Shown: piece after piece, positions 44,011-52,255 of the stretch
Numbering within the stretch: the first letter of the stretch is position 1
How the letters are laid out: each line of letters begins with the position of its first letter
NCBI GenBank assembly: GCA_949299535.1
Contig: CASGAQ010000002.1
Location: 103,790-161,409 of the forward strand
Length of the DNA: 57,620 nt
Source of the DNA: an uncultured Eubacteriales bacterium
Lineage (GTDB): Bacteria; Bacillota; Clostridia; Oscillospirales; CAG-272
Direction of reading: 5' to 3'
The notes under the pieces: generated by a model
Database searches by the model: none
What the model was told of the DNA's origin: nothing
Seen by the model: only the letters and a program-made list of their open reading frames with translations
Position numbers and translations under genes: made by a program

Positions 44011-45090
44011 ATGCTGGAGAAGCTGGCTGAGATAGAAACAAAATTTGAAGAGACGGAACGCGAACTTTCATTGCCGGAGACTGTGAGCAACAAGGAAAAA
44101 TTTCTCTGTCTTATGAAAGAACACAAAAAGCTCCTGCCTATTGTGGAGAAGTACCGCGAATACAAAAGTTCTCTTGACGAGCTTAAAGACGTTCAGCTTC
44201 TTCTTGAAGAAGCTGTGGATACGGAGATGAAAAAAATGATATCTGAGGAGATATCGGCGCTCAAAGAAAAGCAAAATAAGCTTTTTAACGAAATGCAGAT
44301 ATTGCTCTTGCCCCGCGATCCTAACGACGATAAAAACGTCATTATGGAGATACGCGCAGGCGCCGGCGGTGACGAAGCGGCTCTTTTCGCCTCATCTCTT
44401 TACAGAATGTATTCTATGTACGCTGAGTCTAAGGGGTGGAAAACAGAGCTTATGAGTTCGAACGAAACGGAACTCGGAGGATATCGCGAGATATCGTTTA
44501 TGGTAATGGCGGAGGGCGCCTACTCAAAACTTAAATTTGAAAGCGGAGTCCATCGCGTACAGCGTGTTCCCGAAACGGAAACGCAGGGAAGGATCCATAC
44601 TTCTACGGTAACGGTAGCTGTTCTTCCCGAAGTGGAGGATATAGAGATAGAAATTCGTCCGGAAGATCTTTTGGTAGAGACCTGTAAATCAAGCGGCGCG
44701 GGCGGTCAGCATGTAAACAAAACAGAATCCGCCATAAGAATAATCCATAAACCGAGCGGACTTATCGTTGAATGTCAAGAGGAACGGAGTCAGTTCAAAA
44801 ACCGCGATAAAGCGATGAAAATGCTCAGAGCCAAACTTTACGACATAGAAAAGACAAAGCAGGACGACGCCATTGCCTCCGAGCGCAAGAGTCAGGTCGG
44901 CACCGGGGACAGAAGCCAGAAAATAAGAACTTACAATTTTCCTCAAAGCCGTGTGACTGACCACAGAATAGGTTTTACGACGCACAATTTCGAAAGCTTT
45001 CTTAACGGCGATATTGATGAAATGATATGCGCGCTTATCACTGCGGATACTGCGGAAAAATTAAAGGGAAGTGCCGAAAATGATAACTAA
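44011..45090 (+). CDS. prfA: peptide chain release factor 1
   Basis: The 359-residue RF1 ends translation at UAA and UAG. The catalytic GGQ is at 231-233 in SSGAGGQHVNKTESA, and VPETETQGRIHTSTVTVAVL precedes it. The start at 44011 has GGAG 6 nt upstream; an in-frame ATG at 43999 has none. The end overlaps the next gene by 11 bp. In many Bacillota prfA is followed by prmC; here it is followed directly by a sua5-type gene. Confidence 0.96.
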   Translation: MLEKLAEIETKFEETERELSLPETVSNKEKFLCLMKEHKKLLPIVEKYREYKSSLDELKDVQLLLEEAVDTEMKKMISEEISALKEKQNKLFNEMQILLLPRDPNDDKNVIMEIRAGAGGDEAALFASSLYRMYSMYAESKGWKTELMSSNETELGGYREISFMVMAEGAYSKLKFESGVHRVQRVPETETQGRIHTSTVTVAVLPEVEDIEIEIRPEDLLVETCKSSGAGGQHVNKTESAIRIIHKPSGLIVECQEERSQFKNRDKAMKMLRAKLYDIEKTKQDDAIASERKSQVGTGDRSQKIRTYNFPQSRVTDHRIGFTTHNFESFLNGDIDEMICALITADTAEKLKGSAENDN

Positions 45091-46132
45091 AATAATTAAG
45101 ATGGATTTCTCACGTCCGCCTGAGGAACAGGTTAGGGATTGTGCCGACATAATAAAGCGCGGCGGTCTTGTTGCTTTTCCTACGGAGACGGTTTACGGCC
45201 TTGGAGGAAACGCACTCGATTCGGAAGCGGCAAAAAAAATTTATGCGGCTAAAGGCAGACCGAGCGACAATCCTCTTATTATCCATATAGCAGCCCCTGA
45301 AGATGCAGAAGCATATTGTAAGACAAACGAAGCATATTATAAAATAGCGAAAGCTTTTATGCCGGGACCGATCACGGTCATATTGCCGAAAAAAGATATC
45401 GTGCCTTTTTCCGTTACCGGCGGACTTGATACTGTTGCGGTAAGATGTCCTAAAAATCCGGTGGCGCGCGCTCTTATAAGCGAGGCAGGAGTGCCGATAG
45501 CGGCTCCCAGTGCCAATACTTCCGGCAGACCTAGTCCGACTTCGGCGCGCCATGTCATAGAAGATCTCAATTCTAAAATAGACGCCGTTATAGACGGGGG
45601 AGATTCCGAGATCGGCTTGGAGTCCACCATCGTTTTACCCGGAAACGGCGGAGTTAAGGTTCTCAGACCGGGCGGTATTACCGTCGAGATGCTTCGGGAA
45701 GTTTTCGAAGATGTGAGTCTTGACGGCGGCATCACCGAGAAGAATGAAAGCACGACGGCGCCTTTGGCTCCGGGAATGAAATACCGTCATTACGCTCCGA
45801 GCGCAACAGTCTTTCTTATAAAAGATTCCGGCAGAGCGGACTTTGACGAACGTGTGAAAAAATTCCTTTCCGGGAAACTTGACAGGGAGCCGAGAACGGG
45901 CATTATATGCTTTGATGAATATAAAAAAGATATAATAGGAAAAAATGTTTTCTATTTCGGAAAAAAAGCAGATGACGAAGAACACGCCAAAAGGCTTTTT
46001 GACATACTTCGCCGTTTTGACGATACGGACGCGCCTGAAATATATGCGACGGCTTCCGATTTAAAGGGCGTGGGACTTGCGATATACAACCGTATGTTGA
46101 AAGCTTCCGGCTTTAATATAATTGAAATTTAA
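45080..46132 (+). CDS. threonylcarbamoyl-AMP synthase, two-domain Sua5/YwlC type
   Basis: The 350-residue enzyme makes threonylcarbamoyl-AMP for t6A37 modification of ANN-decoding tRNAs. The YrdC-like domain shows AFPTETVYGLGGNALDSEAA, KGRPSDNPLIIHI and APSANTSGRPSPTSARHV. The C-terminal Sua5 domain follows the linker APGMKYRHYAPSA near residue 230. The ATG at 45080 has AAGGGAA upstream; a GTG three codons earlier is possible. It overlaps prfA and is followed 12 bp later by coaE. Confidence 0.94.
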   Translation: MITKIIKMDFSRPPEEQVRDCADIIKRGGLVAFPTETVYGLGGNALDSEAAKKIYAAKGRPSDNPLIIHIAAPEDAEAYCKTNEAYYKIAKAFMPGPITVILPKKDIVPFSVTGGLDTVAVRCPKNPVARALISEAGVPIAAPSANTSGRPSPTSARHVIEDLNSKIDAVIDGGDSEIGLESTIVLPGNGGVKVLRPGGITVEMLREVFEDVSLDGGITEKNESTTAPLAPGMKYRHYAPSATVFLIKDSGRADFDERVKKFLSGKLDREPRTGIICFDEYKKDIIGKNVFYFGKKADDEEHAKRLFDILRRFDDTDAPEIYATASDLKGVGLAIYNRMLKASGFNIIEI

Positions 46133-46144
46133 AAGGGTGCAGAT

Positions 46145-46759
46145 ATGATAATAGGACTTACCGGAGAATCCGGAGCAGGGAAAAGCACAGTAGCCGGACT
46201 TCTTGATATTTTAGGTTTTTATATAGTGGACTGCGACGCCATATCGAGGACTTTGGACACAGACAATAATTATATTTCCGATATCCAAAATGCTTTCGGA
46301 AGCGACGTTATATGTTTTTGCGGTTCACGGAAGCGTGTAGACAGAAAGCGTTTGGGAGAAAAAATATTCGGCAAAGACGCGGCGGAGAATGCTGTCGCCA
46401 AACTCAACGCAATAAGTCACCCCATAATAATAAATAAGGTAAAACAAGAGATAGATAAAGCAAAAGTCACAGGACTTTCTGCCGTTATAGACGCTCCGCT
46501 TCTCTTTGAAAGCGGACTTGACGAATTGTGCGACTCGACGGTAGCTGTTATCGCTCCGGAAACGGTAAGGATAGCTCGTCTTTGCGAGCGCGATAATATA
46601 GACGCGGATTTTGCAAGGAAACGTTTTGCCGCTCAGAAGGACGACTCGTTCCTGCGCGAGCACTGCGATCATATAATCGTAAATGACGCAGACTGCGATG
46701 TGCTTGCAGAACGGGTTCGAATGGTTGTGGAGAAACTTTTGAAAGGAAACTGTAAATGA
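46145..46759 (+). CDS. coaE: dephospho-CoA kinase
   Basis: The 204-residue kinase carries out the last step of coenzyme A synthesis. Motifs are the P-loop GLTGESGAGKSTVA, VDCDAISR, and DAPLLFESGLDELCDSTVAV in the CoA-binding part. AAGGGTGCAGAT precedes the ATG. Its stop overlaps the start of the lytic transglycosylase gene by 4 bp (ATGA), implying translational coupling. Confidence 0.95.
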   Translation: MIIGLTGESGAGKSTVAGLLDILGFYIVDCDAISRTLDTDNNYISDIQNAFGSDVICFCGSRKRVDRKRLGEKIFGKDAAENAVAKLNAISHPIIINKVKQEIDKAKVTGLSAVIDAPLLFESGLDELCDSTVAVIAPETVRIARLCERDNIDADFARKRFAAQKDDSFLREHCDHIIVNDADCDVLAERVRMVVEKLLKGNCK

Positions 46760-47964
46760 AAATAAAACAACGTTCTGTTTTTGCTGTCTCTGCAGAGATT
46801 ATAGCTCTTATTTTGGTATGCGCCATAATCTTGATCTCCGTGAACGCAGACAATGTAAAACGGCAATTTGACGAATTGGAATACCCGAAATACGATCTGG
46901 AATACATAGGCGTAATAGAGAGTGCTTCTAAAGAGTTCGGCGTGGAAGAAAATTTTATCCTTGCGATGATAAAAGCGGAAAGTAACTTTGATATCGACGC
47001 GAAATCGCGTGTCGGAGCGCTGGGACTAATGCAAATAATGCCGCTTACATACGAAACGGAAATAAAGGGCGCTCTCAATCTTCATATGTCGGCAAAGAAC
47101 GCGCTTTGTCTGCCGAGCGTCAATATTCGCTGCGGTACGTATTATATTTCCCGTTGGCTCAAATACTATGACGATGTGACTTCCGCTCTTGCAGCTTACA
47201 ATGCAGGTCCTGGAAGGGTGAACGAATGGCTGTCCGATGACAGATATTCCGCCAAACGGACGGACAGCAAAGACGGAAGAGTTCTTATACCGGAAAATAT
47301 ACCTTATGGAGAAACTAGAACATATATCACGCGTGTAATGTATTACTATGAGCAATATAATACGCTCTATAAAAGTGATGATATATACAATGGAGGCGAG
47401 TATCCGCCGGCTGAAAAATACAAGGACAGTCCGATACTTTGGATAACTAAGCCCGGATATAAGGATGGTCAGATAATAGTCAACGATCTTTGTTGCTACT
47501 CATGGGCGGTAGATCTTTGCAAAAAATATTATAAAGATGTTGACCCTATACTTGTGCTCGCAATTATAAAAACGGAAAGCGATTTTGTTGTAAATGCGGT
47601 ATCGTCGTCCGGCGCATACGGACTTATGCAGATAATGCCTGATACGTATAATGTAGATATTAAACCCAGTTTGGGACTTGACAAGGAGTTTGAGTACCTT
47701 ATCGAAGATCCCGAATTTGCAGTTATGTGCGGCACATACTATCTGCACTGGCTTTATGCGCCTTCGCGTCAGCTCAACTGCAGTATGATAAACATCGCTG
47801 CCGCGTACAACGGTGGCTGCAACGCCGTAAAAGAATGGCTCAACACAGAGGGACTTTCAAAAGACGGCGAACTTATTGTTGAGAAGATTCCGAAGGCAGA
47901 AACCAAAAGATATGTTGAAAAGGTTCTTGCAAACTATGAGTATTTTGCCGAACTTTATTCATAA
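46756..47964 (+). CDS. twin-SLT-domain lytic transglycosylase
   Basis: The 402-residue protein has an N-terminal membrane anchor or signal (residues about 8-30) and two tandem soluble-lytic-transglycosylase domains. SLT1 has AMIKAESNFDIDAKSRVGAL with E75 and GLMQIMP, then AYNAGPGRVNEWL. SLT2 has AIIKTESDFVVNAVSSSGAY with E274 and GLMQIMP, then AYNGGCNAVKEWL. Both domains keep the catalytic Glu. It should cleave peptidoglycan glycan strands outside the membrane. Most Clostridial relatives have one SLT domain, so the pair suggests an internal duplication. It is coupled to coaE by an ATGA overlap. Confidence 0.92.
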   Translation: MKIKQRSVFAVSAEIIALILVCAIILISVNADNVKRQFDELEYPKYDLEYIGVIESASKEFGVEENFILAMIKAESNFDIDAKSRVGALGLMQIMPLTYETEIKGALNLHMSAKNALCLPSVNIRCGTYYISRWLKYYDDVTSALAAYNAGPGRVNEWLSDDRYSAKRTDSKDGRVLIPENIPYGETRTYITRVMYYYEQYNTLYKSDDIYNGGEYPPAEKYKDSPILWITKPGYKDGQIIVNDLCCYSWAVDLCKKYYKDVDPILVLAIIKTESDFVVNAVSSSGAYGLMQIMPDTYNVDIKPSLGLDKEFEYLIEDPEFAVMCGTYYLHWLYAPSRQLNCSMINIAAAYNGGCNAVKEWLNTEGLSKDGELIVEKIPKAETKRYVEKVLANYEYFAELYS

Positions 47965-47998
47965 ATTATATTTTTATCAGGAAAGGTTATGATCTAAA

Positions 47999-49408
47999 AT
48001 GGAAAAAGAGGAAATAAAAAAAGAGATAGCAACGCTCAAAAATGAGCTTCTTTCTTCGCGCAAAAATACTTTTACGTCGCTTGAATCGGACGAGCTCGAC
48101 GCCGCATATGATTATGCAAAAGGATATATGAGCTTTTTGGACGCAGGTAAAACAGAGCGCGAATGTGTTGCTCAAGCTCGAAAAATGCTTGAAAAGGAAG
48201 GCTTTAAACCTTATACTTTCGGAATGAAGGTGTCTGCCGGAGAAAAGTACTATTACGATAATCGTGCAAAATCGTTCGTTGCTTTTGTCGTTGGCAGCGA
48301 AAGTCTTGAAAACGGTGTTTATTTCGCTGCATCACATATCGACAGTCCTCGTATAGACTTAAAACAGCATCCTCTCTACGAAAATGAGAACATAGGTTAC
48401 TTTAAAACTCACTACTATGGCGGAATAAAAAAATATCAGTGGACAACCATTCCGCTCGCTCTTCACGGCACCGTTACAAAAAAAGACGGAGAATGTGTGG
48501 ATATAGTTATCGGTGAAGATATGTCCGATCCCGTATTCTATATCAGCGATCTCCTTCCTCACCTTGCCAGAGAGCAGATGAAGAAAACGCTCGGAGACGG
48601 AATCACCGGAGAACAGCTCAACCTTATAGCAGGAACTCGTCCTTACGGTGATTCGGATGAAAAAGACGCCGTAAAACTAAATATCATTAAACTGCTGAAT
48701 GAAAAATACGGTATTGTAGAAGACGATTTTCTCAGCGCGGAAATTTCCGCGGTGCCTGCGTTTAATTCCCGCGATGTCGGTCTTGACAGAAGCCTTATTG
48801 CCTCTTACGGACATGATGATCGTGTTTGCGCATATCCATCGCTTACCGCTATTGCAGAGATGGATTCTCCCAAGCACACTGTCATGGCAATTCTTTCCGA
48901 TAAAGAGGAGATCGGCTCTGCAGGAAATACGGGTATGCAGAGCAGGATTTATTTTGATATAATTGAAGCTCTTGCAAAAAACATGAATGTTTCCGATGCT
49001 GTGGTTCGCGCAAATTCCAAGTGCCTTTCTTCTGATGTTAACGCTGCTTTTGATCCCAACTTTCCTGAACCGATGGAGAAAAATAACTGCTGTTATATCA
49101 ATAACGGTGTGGTTATAACCAAATATACCGGTTCGGGAGGAAAATCCGGTTCCAATGACGCGAGTGCCGAATTTTGCGGTTATATACGTAAAGTTCTTGA
49201 TGAAGCCGGAGTTATATGGCAAACAGGCGAACTCGGCAAAGTTGATGCCGGCGGTGGCGGTACCGTTGCGAAATATATTGCTTCGAACAATGTTGATGTT
49301 ATTGATCTCGGCGTTCCCGTTATTTCAATGCATGCTCCCTATGAAGTAGTTTCAAAAACCGATGTTTACATGACTCATAAAGCTATAAAGGCTTTCTTTG
49401 AAGCTTGA
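47999..49408 (+). CDS. M18-family aminopeptidase
   Basis: The 469-residue metallopeptidase is of the aminopeptidase I (M18) family. Likely metal and catalytic residues lie in FAASHIDSPRIDL, YGHDDRVCAYPSL, SDKEEIGSAGNTGMQSR and ISMHAPYEVVSKTDVYMT. It has no signal peptide and probably trims peptides in the cytoplasm. GAAAGGTTATGATCTAAA precedes the ATG, a modest ribosome site. It follows the transglycosylase gene by 34 bp with no terminator between. Confidence 0.92.
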   Translation: MEKEEIKKEIATLKNELLSSRKNTFTSLESDELDAAYDYAKGYMSFLDAGKTERECVAQARKMLEKEGFKPYTFGMKVSAGEKYYYDNRAKSFVAFVVGSESLENGVYFAASHIDSPRIDLKQHPLYENENIGYFKTHYYGGIKKYQWTTIPLALHGTVTKKDGECVDIVIGEDMSDPVFYISDLLPHLAREQMKKTLGDGITGEQLNLIAGTRPYGDSDEKDAVKLNIIKLLNEKYGIVEDDFLSAEISAVPAFNSRDVGLDRSLIASYGHDDRVCAYPSLTAIAEMDSPKHTVMAILSDKEEIGSAGNTGMQSRIYFDIIEALAKNMNVSDAVVRANSKCLSSDVNAAFDPNFPEPMEKNNCCYINNGVVITKYTGSGGKSGSNDASAEFCGYIRKVLDEAGVIWQTGELGKVDAGGGGTVAKYIASNNVDVIDLGVPVISMHAPYEVVSKTDVYMTHKAIKAFFEA

Positions 49409-49451
49409 AGAAAACCTTAAAATAAATTTAAAGAAAAAAGGAGATTTTTTT

Positions 49452-51770
49452 ATGAAGAAATTTATAGCTTCTGTTTTGACGGTATGCTTGATGCTCGTTT
49501 GCTTTATACCGTTCACAGCTTTTGCCGCTGAAGATGACTTTATTCTTTCAAGTCTTGACACGGAATATGCGGGTTATGATCCTATTCCGCTCCTTGTTAT
49601 CGTCGTAAGCTATGACGCGAACGGAAACGGTATAGACGATCGCGCGGCAGGTATATCCACTACAAACAAAAATCTTCCCACATATGGAGAACAGTGGGCT
49701 TACACAGATGAAAGCGACTGGGCGCAGAAAATTTTCGGCGACGAAGGCAAAACTATCAAAAACTACTATAAGACAATGTCCAACGGTCATTTTTGGTTCG
49801 AACCCGCCAAGGAAACTTACGGCGGAGTCGACAACGGTGTTGTTTACGTTACGATAAATGCACAACATCCTAAAGCTAAAGGTGATGGCGACTATGAAAC
49901 GCGACTCCTTGCGTTGAGAGCCGCCTCAGAATACGTCGATTTTTCCTCTTTTGACAAAAACGGAAACGGGTACATAGATTTTAAAGAACTGACACTGTCT
50001 TTTGTAATCGCAGGTTATAATGAAAAATGGGTAAATTCGTCCAACGGTGTTCAGGTTTGGGGTATTAACAACTATCAAACGTCCAATTCCGCTGCCAATA
50101 TTATGGTTGACGGCGTTTCTCTTTGCAATGGTTCTTACGGCGGCAGATATATTGTTGACGGCGAATGCAGAAACGGTATAAGTCAAATAGCCTCTATCGG
50201 TACTATCGTGCATGAGCTCGGCCACGTTCTCGGCGCGAACGACCTTTATACATATAGTGGTTACACATGGCTTGGCGGTCCCGGAGATAAGGCTCTTCAG
50301 GGTACAGGTTCCAACAACTACCGCGAAGGCGAGCTTTCCGGCGATTCTCCTGCTGCAGTTGATCCTTATCACCTCATTATGTACGGATTTGAAAGAGCAG
50401 AAACTGTTTTGGACGGAACATATACACTCTATTCCAGAGAGACTGAGGAAGGCTATAATATCATTAAAGTTAATACCAATAATCCCGACCTCTATTATCT
50501 TATCGAAAACAGATACACAGAAGATCCCGACTCATTCGACGGCAATATAGGTTCGCGTGATAATAACAACGACGGCATTCACGATGAACTTGAATACGGT
50601 ATCATAATTTGGCGAGTATATCAGGACGTTATGGACGCATATATTTTGCCTAACTGCGTTGCTGAGGGGGAAGAGGATATTCATACAGAAGCCGGTCTTA
50701 CCCCTGAGTACGAAGGCACTGACAAAACGACGGTTAAACTTCGTGATTGCGATACAACTATCCAAATACTCGACACTCCGGGACATAAAATGCAGATAAC
50801 CGTTACTAATGCGGTCAAGCTCCCCGTTAAGTTTGCTTTCAATAATAATGAAAGCGGTACGGATTATTTGAGCATAAGCGGTCTTATCATGGACCTCAAT
50901 GCGGGCGATGTAAAATCCATTAAAGCAACTCTGAAGACAAAATCTTCCGGAGAAGTTGTTGCGACAGCGGATGTTGCTTTTGAAAAAGACGGTTCCTTTG
51001 CTTATACTTTTACAGGACTTAAACCCGACACGACTTATATTTGCGAAGTTGCTGTATCGGGCACAAATGATTATTCCGCAAACACGGTTTCTATCAATGT
51101 TTTTACAAATCCCGAAATTGTTGAGGTGACGGACAAATACACGGTAACCTTCTTCAAAAACCTCAAGGATAACGACAAAGGTTATAAAATTACGGTTAAA
51201 ACAGGAGAAAAGATTACTTATTCATTCCCGATGAATAAAACAGGTTACTCTTTCTGCGGCTGGTATCTTGACGAAGCCTTAACACAGGCTTTTGATATGA
51301 ACTTCACGCAGGACGAGGCTAAAGATTTTAACCTCTACGCAAAATGGGTTCCCGAAACTGAAGCGGCAACGCTTAAAATAGTTAATGCAACGGCTACTAA
51401 CAAGATATTTTCCGTTACGGTTGGCGGAACATTTATTGAACCCGTTGCTGCGGAACGCGAAGGATATGAATTTATCGGTTGGTTTGCTGATGAAGCATTG
51501 ACCGTACCTTTTGATTTCTCCGCCCCTGTGGATAAGACAGGCACGATAACGGTTTGGGCAAGCTGGAAATCTCTTTCTGGCGATGATAATACAACGGAAA
51601 GCAATACAACGACTGCCGGGTCTGTTCAAACTTCCGAAAGTACGCAAACTCCCACTACTCCAAATGAGCCGAGCGGCGGAGTGAATGTTGGCGTTATAAT
51701 CGCCATAGTTGCAGTTATAGTAATTATCGGCGCTGTATGCGTAGTGATTTTTGTTAAGAAAAAGAAATAA
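49452..51770 (+). CDS. secreted, membrane-anchored M6-like metalloprotease with InlB-type repeats
   Basis: The 772-residue protein starts at the ATG at 49452, with AAGGAGA upstream. A signal peptide ends near residue 25 (AFA-AEDD). The protease part carries the zinc motif HELGH at 254-258 (TIVHELGHVLGANDLYTYSG), with the overall pattern of immune-inhibitor-A-type M6 peptidases. A fibronectin-like region follows near 480-555, then two InlB/Listeria-Bacteroides-type repeats (GYSFCGWYLDEALTQAF near 600 and GYEFIGWFADEALTVPF near 675). A Thr/Ser-rich linker and a C-terminal membrane helix with KKKK tail (about 743-772) complete it. It is probably displayed on the cell surface. Confidence 0.88.
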   Translation: MKKFIASVLTVCLMLVCFIPFTAFAAEDDFILSSLDTEYAGYDPIPLLVIVVSYDANGNGIDDRAAGISTTNKNLPTYGEQWAYTDESDWAQKIFGDEGKTIKNYYKTMSNGHFWFEPAKETYGGVDNGVVYVTINAQHPKAKGDGDYETRLLALRAASEYVDFSSFDKNGNGYIDFKELTLSFVIAGYNEKWVNSSNGVQVWGINNYQTSNSAANIMVDGVSLCNGSYGGRYIVDGECRNGISQIASIGTIVHELGHVLGANDLYTYSGYTWLGGPGDKALQGTGSNNYREGELSGDSPAAVDPYHLIMYGFERAETVLDGTYTLYSRETEEGYNIIKVNTNNPDLYYLIENRYTEDPDSFDGNIGSRDNNNDGIHDELEYGIIIWRVYQDVMDAYILPNCVAEGEEDIHTEAGLTPEYEGTDKTTVKLRDCDTTIQILDTPGHKMQITVTNAVKLPVKFAFNNNESGTDYLSISGLIMDLNAGDVKSIKATLKTKSSGEVVATADVAFEKDGSFAYTFTGLKPDTTYICEVAVSGTNDYSANTVSINVFTNPEIVEVTDKYTVTFFKNLKDNDKGYKITVKTGEKITYSFPMNKTGYSFCGWYLDEALTQAFDMNFTQDEAKDFNLYAKWVPETEAATLKIVNATATNKIFSVTVGGTFIEPVAAEREGYEFIGWFADEALTVPFDFSAPVDKTGTITVWASWKSLSGDDNTTESNTTTAGSVQTSESTQTPTTPNEPSGGVNVGVIIAIVAVIVIIGAVCVVIFVKKKK

Positions 51771-51820
51771 ATATAAATAAATATCCACCCGCCATGCGGG
51801 TGGATATTTATTTATATTTA
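51768..51820. terminator. 25-bp perfect hairpin after the M6 protease gene
   Basis: The arms 51768-51792 and 51796-51820 are perfectly complementary, with loop CAT. The GC core ATCCACCCGC is flanked by A/T tracts, and the stem starts in the TAA stop codon. It can terminate in both directions. Confidence 0.85.
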
Positions 51821-52255
51821 AGGAAATGGCACTTGCCATTATGGAGAATGACGAATAGAAAGCACAGCAGGTGTAGCTACACTCTGCGATTTTTTGCAAA
51901 AATCCATTCTGCTCGCCAAGATGAAATCATACTTGTCAAGCAGGGCACGGCGGTACCCACTCGTGCATTTCTTGCCGAGCAAGAGCCAAAACCCTTTAAC
52001 GATTTATCCAAAATCGTCTACGCTCCTACGGAGCTAAAACGCAGAATTTCTTTGCAATCATTTATGCGGTGCGACCATTTTTGAAAAATGGAAGTCGGGC
52101 ACTTTTGTTTCGAACACAAGGGTATGGGAGCGTAATCCCCCATCAAGATGCCGCAGAAAGCAAAAGCGAAAATCGCAGGATTTGAGTTTTTTTCTGACAT
52201 AGGCGAAGCTTGCAAGCATCGCAGCGTAGTCCGGCTCATTTTTATGTGATTTTGC
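51821..52255. other. non-coding block of unknown nature
   Basis: About 435 bp between the M6 protease terminator and the end of the rhamnosidase gene. Open frames of 70-100 codons exist on both strands but lack ribosome sites and have odd, Cys/Ser/Arg-rich translations. The base composition is more even than in the AT-rich gaps elsewhere. I see no promoter, tRNA or terminal repeats. It may be a dispersed repeat or decayed gene. Confidence 0.4.

Noticed and set aside
52018..52239. 73-codon open frame on the - strand in the unexplained block
   Set aside because: No ribosome site and unusual composition; I keep the block as non-coding until searched.
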